Notes under the pieces: generated by a model
The model's database searches: none
Seen by the model: only the letters and a program-made list of their open reading frames with translations
What the model was told of the DNA's origin: nothing
Translations under genes and position numbers: made by a program
In this document: piece after piece, positions 1 through 6,142 of the stretch
How positions within the stretch are numbered: position 1 is the first letter of the stretch
How the letters are laid out: the number at the start of each line of letters is the position of its first letter
NCBI GenBank assembly: GCA_900313465.1
Contig: OMRU01000051.1
Coordinates: 1-6,142, forward strand
Source of the DNA: an uncultured Clostridia bacterium
Lineage (GTDB): Bacteria; Bacillota_I; Bacilli_A; RFN20; CAG-288
Direction of reading: 5' to 3'
DNA: 6,142 nt

Positions 1-2013
1 GAACTCTACAAGAGTTACCGCGAGATGGCCACCATCGACTATGAAGATGAAGATTGGGAAAAGATTCTTAACAATCTTACTTGGTCTGAAGTTCTCAACA
101 TGGTTCTTCAGGGTGGTTATAAGACCTATAGACTTGACTTCATCGGTAAAGGTGAAGAAGTTGACTCCGATGGTCCTGCCGGTATCTCCACTGGCGACCT
201 TGCTGTCGGTTATGCTGGTGAAATCAACGTTGCTGCTACCTTCAATGTCGATTTAGCTCATGAAATGGGCGATATGATTGGTGAAGAAGGTCTTTGGATC
301 AACGAATCCGGTTGGTATGGTCCAGCTGTCAATACACATCGTTCTGTCTTCGGTGGTCGTAACTTCGAATACTATTCTGAAGATCCAGTTCTCTCTGGTA
401 AGATGGCTGCTAACGCTGTCTCCGGTGCCAGAGACAAGGGTATGAGAGTCTATCTCAAGCATTTCGCTGGTAACGATCAGGAAACTGCTCGTATGCAGAA
501 TGTCTATACCTTCGCTTCTGAACAGACTTATAGAGAAATCTATCTCAAACCATTCGAATATGGTATCAAGGAAGGTCATACTGATGGTCTCATGGCCGGT
601 TTCAACTCTATCGGTTTGGTCAGAGCTCATGCTAACTATGCCACTTTGACCAAGATGGCCAGAGAAGAATGGGGTATGGTTGGCGCTGTCGTTTCCGACT
701 ACGGCGGTATGGGTAACAACCTCAAGTCCAACACTTCTCCAGTTGAATGCTGGATGTCTGGTTTGGACTTCGACCTCAATGGTTCTCCAAATGCTAACCA
801 GTGCGGTACTTATGATGCTGCCACCAACACTTTGAGCATTGCTGACTATGATGGCGTTCAGACTCCTGTCTATTCTTATTGGTATCATATGAGACAGGCT
901 GCCAAGAGAGTCCTCTACATCTCTTCTCATTCTGCCGGTAACAAGAACCAGTTAGATTTGTCTTCCGCTAAGGATGTCACTGTTGATCTTACCGAAGGTA
1001 GAGCTGCTAACGCTTCTGTCGGTCCAAATGCTGCTGCTTTAGGTGCTCTTTCTGCCAGCTATGAATTAGCTGCTAATGCTACTTTACCAGCAGGTCTTAC
1101 CTTAAATGCTAATGGTACTATCACTGGTACCACCACTGCTGTTGGTGCTTACAGAGTTGGTGTTGTCTTACGTGCTGATGGTTGGGTCAGTAAGCAGTTC
1201 ACTGTCACCATCAATGTTGGTAACGCTGTCAACTTCAGCGGCTCCTTGAAGCAGGATGCTGAAGTTGCTGATACCAAGATCACTCAGGGTGTCTATGCTG
1301 TTGGTGACCAGATTGGCGTCTCTAGCGGCTGGGGTGGTATGAGATATTATCCAATTCAGTCTATCGCTTTGAGTGCTACTGGCTTACCAGCTGGTGTCAC
1401 TATGGCTGCTGATGGTACTTTATCCGGTACTCCAACTAAGGCTGGTACTTATGAAGTCACTGTCAACATCAGAGCTACTTACAACAACAACAAGAACATG
1501 ACTGCTTCCTATAAGATTACCTTAGTTGTCTTAAACGCTGATGGTACTGTTCCAACTGAAGAACCAGAACCAGCTGCCAAGACGATTGTCAGTGTTACTC
1601 CATTAGAAGATGGTACTGGCTACACCATTACCTTCAGCGATGATACCACTATCGTCATCCACAATGGTGAAAAGGGCGATAAGGGTGACAAAGGTGACAA
1701 GGGCGACACTGGTGCTCAGGGTGAAAAGGGTGAAACCGGTGCTGCTGGTCAGGCTGGTGCTGATGGTAAAGATGGTAAAGATGGTGTTGATGGTGCCAAG
1801 GGCGACAAGGGCGACAAGGGTGATACCGGCGCTCAGGGTGCTCAGGGCGAAAAAGGTGAAAAAGGCGATAAAGGCGACAAAGGCGACAAGGGCGATGCTG
1901 GTGAAGGTGCTGGTGGTTGCGGTGGTTCCATCGCTATCGCTTCCTCTATCACTGGTGCCTTAGCTTTAGGTGGCGTTGCCTTAGCCTTCAAGAGAAAGAA
2001 AGAACAGAAATAA
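1..2013 (+). CDS. Surface-anchored GH3 glycoside hydrolase with Ig-like domains, collagen-like stalk and C-terminal anchor (5' partial)
   Basis: The gene is open at the left edge. The ATG at 25 is internal, because codons 1-8 (ELYKSYRE) and the following DYEDEDW align with ERAMILRDMIGKDYDDEDW in the GH3 gene at 3345. Using window codon numbers, 11-300 form the GH3 barrel domain. Visible marks are DGPAG, the [12 protein letters not shown] motif, KHF (K153, H154), and VVSDYGG with D233 as the expected catalytic nucleophile. Codons about 328-400 and 400-512 are two Ig-like He_PIG-type domains, each with an LPAG-hydrophobic/NGT-L/I-TGT signature. A short beta segment follows, then 27 Gly-X-Y triplets (556-636), Cys640 in GGCGGS, a membrane helix (643-663) and the tail KRKKEQK. 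GH3 enzymes release terminal sugars with retention, typically as beta-glucosidase or beta-xylosidase; the substrate here is unknown. The acid/base residue would lie in the missing upstream half. The enzyme should sit outside the cell, tethered at its C terminus. Confidence 0.9.
   Translation, partial: ELYKSYREMATIDYEDEDWEKILNNLTWSEVLNMVLQGGYKTYRLDFIGKGEEVDSDGPAGISTGDLAVGYAGEINVAATFNVDLAHEMGDMIGEEGLWINESGWYGPAVNTHRSVFGGRNFEYYSEDPVLSGKMAANAVSGARDKGMRVYLKHFAGNDQETARMQNVYTFASEQTYREIYLKPFEYGIKEGHTDGLMAGFNSIGLVRAHANYATLTKMAREEWGMVGAVVSDYGGMGNNLKSNTSPVECWMSGLDFDLNGSPNANQCGTYDAATNTLSIADYDGVQTPVYSYWYHMRQAAKRVLYISSHSAGNKNQLDLSSAKDVTVDLTEGRAANASVGPNAAALGALSASYELAANATLPAGLTLNANGTITGTTTAVGAYRVGVVLRADGWVSKQFTVTINVGNAVNFSGSLKQDAEVADTKITQGVYAVGDQIGVSSGWGGMRYYPIQSIALSATGLPAGVTMAADGTLSGTPTKAGTYEVTVNIRATYNNNKNMTASYKITLVVLNADGTVPTEEPEPAAKTIVSVTPLEDGTGYTITFSDDTTIVIHNGEKGDKGDKGDKGDTGAQGEKGETGAAGQAGADGKDGKDGVDGAKGDKGDKGDTGAQGAQGEKGEKGDKGDKGDKGDAGEGAGGCGGSIAIASSITGALALGGVALAFKRKKEQK
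1666..1908 (+). repeat. Collagen-like Gly-X-Y tract, 27 uninterrupted triplets
   Basis: Every third codon is glycine for 81 codons. The common triplets are GDK, GEK, GKD, GAQ and GDT, so the tract is rich in Lys-Asp/Glu pairs and has no proline. This is the usual composition of bacterial collagen-like proteins, where charge pairs replace hydroxyproline in stabilising a triple helix. At DNA level it is a degenerate 9-bp repeat (GGY-GAY-AAR), open to length change by slippage. It lies between the Ig-like domains and the membrane anchor, so it probably serves as a rigid stalk and may trimerise the enzyme. Confidence 0.92.
1909..2010 (+). other. C-terminal surface-anchoring signal: GGCGGS + membrane helix + basic tail
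   Basis: Part of the GH3 gene above. The tripartite layout is a Gly-rich motif with one Cys (codon 640, bases 1918-1920), about 21 hydrophobic or small residues, and a Lys/Arg-rich end (KRKKEQK). There is no LPXTG-like motif, so sortase A anchoring is not expected. Known invariant-Cys C-terminal signals (MYXO-CTERM, Synergist-CTERM, CGP-CTERM) have the same layout and are thought to be cleaved by CAAX-like intramembrane proteases. Whether this one is processed, or is just a membrane anchor, cannot be told from sequence. Confidence 0.7.
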
Positions 2014-2063
2014 GTAATTTTCGGACTTACTTACTCTGATAGACGTAGTCGTTAAGTAAAAAA
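2014..2063. other. Intergenic stretch after the first GH3 gene; weak AT-rich inverted repeat, no clear promoter
   Basis: TAAGTAA (2011-2017, overlapping the stop codon) is complementary to TTACTTA (2027-2033), leaving a 9-base loop. This stem is only 7 bp and AT-rich, so it is weak. I could not find a convincing -35/-10 pair with 16-18 bp spacing in this stretch, so the source of transcription for the lipoprotein gene is unresolved. Confidence 0.4.
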
Positions 2064-2105
2064 GCAATGGCACATAGGCTTTGGCTTATGTGCCTTGCAT
2101 TGTTT
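2064..2105 (+). terminator. Strong hairpin, probable (partial) intrinsic terminator or leader hairpin
   Basis: Bases 2069-2079 pair with 2084-2094 (GGCACATAGGC with GCTTATGTGCC), giving 11 bp with one G-U pair around a TTTG loop. The stem can extend by GCAA (2064-2067) pairing with TTGC (2095-2098) across a single bulged T. The downstream tract ATTGTTT (2099-2105) is a modest U-run. An A6 run (2058-2063) lies on the 5' side, so the minus-strand reading would have an even better U-run. It follows the GH3 stop by about 50 bp, and its 3' end is only 18 bp from the next start codon. Confidence 0.65.
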
Positions 2106-2107
2106 AA

Positions 2108-2114
2108 AGAAAGG
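2108..2114 (+). promoter_or_regulatory. Ribosome binding site of the lipoprotein gene
   Basis: AGAAAGG lies 9 bases before the ATG at 2124, in a purine-rich AAAGAAAGG context. It supports this start and sits only two bases after the T-run of the hairpin at 2064-2105. Confidence 0.75.
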
Positions 2115-2123
2115 TTATAAAAA

Positions 2124-3323
2124 ATGAATAAAAAATCAATTAAACTCTTCAGTATTCTTGCTTTATCCGCGTTAGGGTTGATTTCTTGTGGTAATAGAAC
2201 TTCTAGTACTGTTCCAACTTCCAGCACTGCTAATAGTTCCACCACTTCTTCTATTGTTGCTGATAGTTCCAGTGTCCAGACAAGCAGTGTCAAAGAAGAT
2301 TCCAGCGTGAAGGAAAATTCCAGTGTCAAGGAAAACTCCAGTGTGAAGGAAAATAGCAGTGTTGAAGATTCTTCTGTTTTGAACTCCAGTGTTGAAGATT
2401 CTTCTACTCCTGCCTCCAGCATTGATGCTTCCAGCCAAGAGAATTCCAGTCTTGAAGATTCCTCTGTTGAGAACTCCAGCGTTGAACCTGTTGTTCTTCC
2501 AGAAAAAGGTTTGGTCATGAACTACAATTATCCAAATTGCCCAAATCCAATCATCAAGGAATATACTGGCACAGCTCGTAGATTCCAGCTTTACTCTCTC
2601 TTTGATGTCAATGCTTCAGGAGATATTTCTGAATCCTTTAGAAACATTCCAATTCCAGAAAGACCTGGTTATCGCTTTGTCGGCTGGTTTGATAGCGACA
2701 CCCCAAGTGACGTAAGTTTAGAGAAGACTACTGATTTCACCCAGGCTAAGAGTGGTTTATATAACGTTTATGCTCAATGGGAAGCTGTCTCTGGCACCAA
2801 CACCGCCATTATCGAATGTGAACATACGCCAGAATTGATATCCAAGGCTACTATGGGTTTAGGTTATTCTGGTGGTACTACTGAATGGGCAAGTTTTATT
2901 ATTGCTGATACCACTGGTACTGCTTCTAATGACGCCTTTTTAAGTTACTTGTATGCTGAAGGTTTCTCTCTCGATTTCCGTTTCTATTCCACCAAGGATA
3001 CGACCGCTACTTTATCCATGAGATATTCTAATGAGTTCGTCGATTTGCTCTTGGATCAGGATTCCTATCCAATTAGCATCAACGGAACGAGCATCAGTTA
3101 CAGTCTTGAAAGACAGCATGTTGGTCAGCCAAGCGATGTTATGGACTTTGTCGACTTTGATTTAGGTACCATTTCCATCCAGAAAGGTATGAATGTCATC
3201 ACTTGTACTTCCAATAATGACTACGCCACTGGCACTGGTACCATGCAGGCTATCGCTCCACTTCTTGATTGCTTCAAGATCACTTCTGATGCTGCTATTT
3301 CCTATATCTCCAATCATCTGTAA
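2124..3323 (+). CDS. Ser-rich surface lipoprotein with InlB B-repeat-like and CBM6/35-like carbohydrate-binding domains
   Basis: This complete 399-residue protein begins MNKKSIKLF followed by a hydrophobic core and the lipobox LISC, giving a predicted lipidated Cys22. Residues about 24-119 are a low-complexity Ser-rich spacer with SSVKEN-type hexapeptides. Residues about 130-220 end in PERPGYRFVGWFD and YNVYAQWE, the signature of InlB B-repeat (Listeria-Bacteroides repeat) domains. Residues about 228-395 resemble the CBM6/CBM35 beta-sandwich: an opening IIECEHTPEL strand, GLGYSGGT, a FYSTKDTTATLSMRYSN strand pair, INGTSI, a DLGTISIQKGMNVIT segment and the closing LLDCFKIT. No catalytic motif is seen, so I infer a cell-surface sugar-binding protein that helps hold substrate near the neighbouring GH3 enzymes. 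The family assignment is by pattern only and the ligand is unknown. The gene lies 110 bp after one GH3 gene and 21 bp before the other, and is probably co-transcribed with the latter. Confidence 0.9.
   Translation: MNKKSIKLFSILALSALGLISCGNRTSSTVPTSSTANSSTTSSIVADSSSVQTSSVKEDSSVKENSSVKENSSVKENSSVEDSSVLNSSVEDSSTPASSIDASSQENSSLEDSSVENSSVEPVVLPEKGLVMNYNYPNCPNPIIKEYTGTARRFQLYSLFDVNASGDISESFRNIPIPERPGYRFVGWFDSDTPSDVSLEKTTDFTQAKSGLYNVYAQWEAVSGTNTAIIECEHTPELISKATMGLGYSGGTTEWASFIIADTTGTASNDAFLSYLYAEGFSLDFRFYSTKDTTATLSMRYSNEFVDLLLDQDSYPISINGTSISYSLERQHVGQPSDVMDFVDFDLGTISIQKGMNVITCTSNNDYATGTGTMQAIAPLLDCFKITSDAAISYISNHL
2283..2354 (+). repeat. Four tandem 18-bp repeats encoding SSVKEN-like hexapeptides
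   Basis: Units start at 2283, 2301, 2319 and 2337 and differ at only a few positions (for example GTG/GTC for Val, GAT/AAT/AAC for Asp/Asn). They encode SSVKED then three SSVKEN. A degenerate fifth unit (SSVED) begins at 2355, and a further 20-base near-repeat (CAGTGTTGAAGATTCTTCT) occurs twice 30 bp apart near 2356 and 2386. The array is in frame, so unit gain or loss would change only spacer length. Confidence 0.9.
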
Positions 3324-3328
3324 TCGAT

Positions 3329-3334
3329 AGAAAG
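3329..3334 (+). promoter_or_regulatory. Weak ribosome binding site of the downstream GH3 gene
   Basis: AGAAAG lies 10 bases before the ATG at 3345, inside a 21-bp gap with no hairpin or promoter. It is weaker than the lipoprotein's AGAAAGG, which would fit translation helped by coupling to the preceding gene. Confidence 0.5.
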
Positions 3335-3344
3335 AAACAATATC

Positions 3345-6142
3345 ATGAATATTTGGAAAAACAAAAGAACAAGAGCATGGTTGATTACTACATCAGCTGT
3401 CTTTGCTTTTGGCTTGACTGTGAATTTGGTTGCTGCAGTCTCCCCTGTAAACAATTTGCTTCAGATTGTTTTAGGTCCTTCTAAGGCCATCACCAAGGAA
3501 GGTGAAGTTGCCTATGAAAAAACTACCGAGTCCAAAGAAGAAGCCAAGAAGAAGGGCGAAGAATTAAACAACACTTTATGCGATGAAGGTATTGTCTTAC
3601 TTAAGAATGACAATAAGGCTCTTCCACTTGCTGAAGGAGCTAAGATTTCCGTCTTTGGTAAAAACAGTGCCAATGTCGTTTTGAGCAACTCTGGCTCTGG
3701 CGGTGGAAGCTCGAAAGATGCTGTTTCTTTAAAAGCTGCATTGACTCAGAATGGATTTGCTATCAATGAAAAATTGATGTCTTTCTATGAATCGAAGGCT
3801 AGTGGTGATGGAAGAAGTGAAAACCCATCTATGGATAGCGGTGGGGGATACCTCGTCACAGGTGAAACTCCAATCTCCAGTTATTCTGCAGATATTCAGC
3901 AATCCTATAGCGAATATAGCGATGCTGCCATCATTGTTTTCTCCAGAATTGCTGGTGAAGGTTTTGACCTTCCGATGACCATGGAAGCGGATGCCAATAA
4001 ACATTATCTTCAGTTAGACGAAAATGAAACTGCTTTGATCAAACATGTCTGTGAGCAGAACTTCAAACATGTCATCATCTATCTCAACTCCAACAATCCA
4101 TTGGAACTTGGTTTCTTGGATGATCCAAATCATTATGCCTATAACAGCAAAATCGATGGATGCATCTGGGCTGGTGGTTTAGGCAATGTCGGCTCTCTTG
4201 CTTTAGGTAGAGTCTTAAAAGGTCAGGTCAATCCAAGTGGTCATCTCATCGACACCTATCCTCGTAACTTCAAGGAAGATCCTGTCTGGCAGAACTTTGG
4301 TAACAACAGAATTACTGGTAAGAAACCAGGCGATGTCTACATGGAAGGCGATTATGCTTCTAAGTACTTCTTCGTCGATTATGAAGAAGGTATCTATGTC
4401 GGCTATCGTTATTGGGAAACCCGTGGCGCTAGCGAAGGCGAAGAATGGTATAAGAATCATGTTGTCTATCCATTCGGTTATGGCTTAAGCTATACCACCT
4501 TCACTCAGGAAATCACCAACACGAGCGATCTTGCCAACGCCAAGATGAGCGATGAAGCAATCCTCTTCAAGGTCAAGGTTAAAAATACTGGCGATGTCGC
4601 TGGTAAGGAAGTCGTTCAGGTCTACGCTGACCTTCCCTATACCACTGGCGGTATTGAAAAGAGCACAAAAGTTTTAGCCGGTTTTGCTAAGACCGATTTG
4701 CTTAAACCAAATCAGGAACAGGTAGTGGAAGTTTCTGTCAACCCATATTATCTTGCTTCTTACGACTTTGATGACAAGAATAAGAATGAATTCAAGGGCT
4801 TTGAAATTGAAGCCGGTGCTTATTCCTTTGAAATTGGCAAGAACGCTCATGAGACCATTCAGAGTGTCTCCATTCAGAATCTGGATGCCAACATTCAGTT
4901 TGATAAGGACCCAGTGACCAAGACTCCAGTTGAGAACCTTTACGATGATGCTGCCGTTCATCTCTCTCAGCAGTTATCACGTGCTGATTGGAATGGCACT
5001 TATCCTGTCTCCCCAACGGCGGATGACAAGGATTTATGGTTCTGGGAAGATGAAAAGAACATTTCTTTCGCAAATATGAATGCGGATCTATCTTCTTATA
5101 ATCCACTTGAAACAACACCAGCGACAGAGATGCCAATTACCAACACCGTCACCAAGAAAATCCCTTATGAGGAAGAAGTAGACGGTGAAAAGGTTACCAA
5201 GGAAAGAGCGATGATTCTTCGCGACATGATCGGTAAGGATTATGACGATGAAGATTGGAATGACCTGCTTAACCAGATGCCATTTGAGGAATTGGAAGCC
5301 CTCAATCTCAACGCGGCTTTCAAGACCAATAAGGCTGATTCTATCGGCAAACCAGAAACCAGTGAAACAGATGGTCCTTCTGGCTTTGTCAACTTCATGG
5401 ATACCAATACCTTCTATGGCACTGCCAAGTACTGCAATGAAACGGTTATCGGTGCTACATGGAATATTCCACTGACAGAACAGTTTGGTGAAACTGTCGG
5501 TGAAGAAGGCTTATGGGGTGATAGCGAAGGCAAGGGTAAAGGTTTAGTTTACTCTGGTTGGTATGCTCCAGGTGCTAACATCCACAGAGGTCAGTTTGGT
5601 GGCCGTGTGGCGGAATATTTCTCCGAAGATCCTCTTCTCTCTGGTAAGATGTCTGCAGCTGTCACCAAAGGTGCCTTGAAGAAGGGCGTCTACACCTATA
5701 TGAAGCATTTTGCCTTGAATGAACAGGAGACTCATAGAGGTGGTGTCAATGTTTGGTGTAATGAACAGGCAATCAGAGAAATCTATCTAAGACCATTTGA
5801 AATTGCTGTCAAAGAAGCCAAGGCTACTGGTATCATGTCCTCCTTTAACAAGATTGGTACAAAGTGGACTGGTGGTGATTACCGCTTGCTCACAACTATC
5901 TTGAGAAAAGAGTGGGGTTTCAAGGGTACTGTTATCTGTGACTTTTCTACTGGTCAGTCTCACATGAATGCGAAACAGATGGCTTATGCTGGTGGTGATT
6001 TGAACTTGGATTCCATGGAATCAAAATGGGCCAAGAAAGATAATGCTAGCGATGTCACTGTCTTAAGAGAAAATGCGCATCATATCCTTTACACGATTGC
6101 TAACTCCTGTGTCTTCAATGCAGAAGTAATCGGCTATGCTCT
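3345..6142 (+). CDS. Membrane-anchored GH3 beta-glycosidase with reversed domain order (3' partial)
   Basis: At least 932 codons, open at the right edge. The start ATG is the first after the lipoprotein stop and is followed by a typical signal/anchor: basic residues 5-10 (KNKRTR) and a hydrophobic stretch 13-32. Residues 78-386 form the GH3 alpha/beta sandwich (starting LCDEGIVLLKN, then NSGSGGGSS, SRIAGEGFDLP, ending PFGYGLSYTTF). Residues about 403-503 are a fibronectin-III-like domain (VKNTGDVAGKEVVQVY). A roughly 130-residue connector with LSRADWNGTYP precedes the barrel domain from about 633, which has DGPSG, GGRVAEYFSEDP, KHF (K787, H788) and VICDF with D866 as the likely nucleophile. 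E205 in AGEGFD is the likely acid/base. Classical GH3 enzymes have the barrel first; the reversed order is a known GH3 subgroup. Expected activity is release of terminal beta-linked sugars outside the cell; the sugar is not deducible. It is paralogous to the GH3 gene at 1-2013. Confidence 0.93.
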   Translation, partial: MNIWKNKRTRAWLITTSAVFAFGLTVNLVAAVSPVNNLLQIVLGPSKAITKEGEVAYEKTTESKEEAKKKGEELNNTLCDEGIVLLKNDNKALPLAEGAKISVFGKNSANVVLSNSGSGGGSSKDAVSLKAALTQNGFAINEKLMSFYESKASGDGRSENPSMDSGGGYLVTGETPISSYSADIQQSYSEYSDAAIIVFSRIAGEGFDLPMTMEADANKHYLQLDENETALIKHVCEQNFKHVIIYLNSNNPLELGFLDDPNHYAYNSKIDGCIWAGGLGNVGSLALGRVLKGQVNPSGHLIDTYPRNFKEDPVWQNFGNNRITGKKPGDVYMEGDYASKYFFVDYEEGIYVGYRYWETRGASEGEEWYKNHVVYPFGYGLSYTTFTQEITNTSDLANAKMSDEAILFKVKVKNTGDVAGKEVVQVYADLPYTTGGIEKSTKVLAGFAKTDLLKPNQEQVVEVSVNPYYLASYDFDDKNKNEFKGFEIEAGAYSFEIGKNAHETIQSVSIQNLDANIQFDKDPVTKTPVENLYDDAAVHLSQQLSRADWNGTYPVSPTADDKDLWFWEDEKNISFANMNADLSSYNPLETTPATEMPITNTVTKKIPYEEEVDGEKVTKERAMILRDMIGKDYDDEDWNDLLNQMPFEELEALNLNAAFKTNKADSIGKPETSETDGPSGFVNFMDTNTFYGTAKYCNETVIGATWNIPLTEQFGETVGEEGLWGDSEGKGKGLVYSGWYAPGANIHRGQFGGRVAEYFSEDPLLSGKMSAAVTKGALKKGVYTYMKHFALNEQETHRGGVNVWCNEQAIREIYLRPFEIAVKEAKATGIMSSFNKIGTKWTGGDYRLLTTILRKEWGFKGTVICDFSTGQSHMNAKQMAYAGGDLNLDSMESKWAKKDNASDVTVLRENAHHILYTIANSCVFNAEVIGYA
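3379..3440 (+). other. N-terminal membrane segment (signal anchor or signal peptide) of the downstream GH3
   Basis: Residues 13-32 (LITTSAVFAFGLTVNLVAAV) follow the positively charged start MNIWKNKRTRAW. There is no lipobox Cys. A cleavage site is not obvious; AVSPVNN could be cut after the alanines, but the segment also fits an uncleaved anchor. Either way the enzyme is exported. Confidence 0.75.

Noticed and set aside
25..27. ATG at 25 as the start of the first GH3 gene
   Set aside because: The frame is open from base 1, there is no ribosome binding site before 25, and codons 1-8 already align with the inner part of the paralogue at about residue 618.
253..930. 225-codon antisense open frame
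   Set aside because: It lies wholly within the conserved GH3 barrel coding region and its translation has no recognisable motif; it results from codon bias on the other strand.
1610..1963. 117-codon + strand frame rich in Val, Leu, Arg and Lys
   Set aside because: It is the shifted reading of the Gly-X-Y repeat and Ig-like tail; repetitive DNA keeps all frames open.
1909..2013. LPXTG sortase anchor at the GH3 C terminus
   Set aside because: The helix and basic tail are present but no LPXTG-like pentapeptide precedes them; the motif is GGCGGS.
2064..2105. Bidirectional terminator serving a minus-strand gene
   Set aside because: The A-run would make a good minus-strand terminator, but no minus-strand gene exists to the right in this window.
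2096..2121. TTGCAT ... TATAAA as a promoter of the lipoprotein gene
   Set aside because: The spacing is only 14 bp and the -10 box would touch the start codon and overlap the region after the Shine-Dalgarno.
2283..2420. CRISPR-like array
   Set aside because: The units are contiguous 18-bp coding repeats without unique spacers and keep the reading frame.
2027..2518. 163-codon antisense frame with SSTLEF-like repeats (and a second one at 2172-2438)
   Set aside because: Both are reverse readings of the Ser-rich repeat of the lipoprotein, which has lipobox, ribosome binding site and domain support.
3729..5735. Several 60-115 codon frames on both strands
   Set aside because: All lie inside the long, motif-rich downstream GH3 gene in other frames and none shows a start context or known domain.

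Overview
The window looks like a piece of a low-to-middle GC Firmicutes-type genome, most likely an uncultured gut or rumen member of the Bacilli/Erysipelotrichia/RF39 sort. This is an inference from style: CCA dominates for proline, AGA for arginine and GGT for glycine, stops are TAA, surface proteins carry Ser-rich linkers and collagen-like tails, and glycoside hydrolase family 3 (GH3) enzymes are exported. No marker gene is present, so the taxonomy is soft. All genes are on the + strand and all encode exported or surface proteins.

Layout. (1) Bases 1-2013 are the 3' part of a surface GH3 enzyme whose start lies outside the window. It holds the GH3 barrel domain with its nucleophile Asp, two Ig-like putative-Ig (He_PIG type) domains, a 27-triplet collagen-like Gly-X-Y tract, and a C-terminal anchor with a GGCGGS motif, one membrane helix and a basic tail. 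(2) Bases 2014-2123 are intergenic, with a strong hairpin that ends almost on the ribosome binding site of the next gene. (3) Bases 2124-3323 are a complete lipoprotein gene: lipobox Cys22, a Ser-rich spacer with 18-bp tandem repeats, an InlB B-repeat-like domain and a CBM6/CBM35-like domain. (4) After 21 bp, bases 3345-6142 are the 5' part of a second GH3 enzyme that runs off the right edge. It is the largest gene here (at least 932 codons). Its domain order is reversed relative to classical GH3: membrane anchor, alpha/beta sandwich domain, fibronectin-III-like domain, then the barrel domain.

The two GH3 genes are paralogues. The first visible codons of gene 1 align with residues about 618-640 of the downstream gene, so the missing part of gene 1 is probably about 2 kb carrying the sandwich and FnIII domains. 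Together they suggest a surface glycan-degrading locus: two membrane-anchored exo-glycosidases around a carbohydrate-binding lipoprotein. The natural substrate cannot be read from sequence, and no transporter or regulator is in view.

The points most worth a second look are the collagen-like stalk and Cys-containing C-terminal signal on a GH3 enzyme, the GH3-lipoprotein-GH3 arrangement, and the hairpin placed against the lipoprotein's ribosome binding site. None of this is clearly a new kind of system; it is best described as an unusual surface glycosidase architecture.
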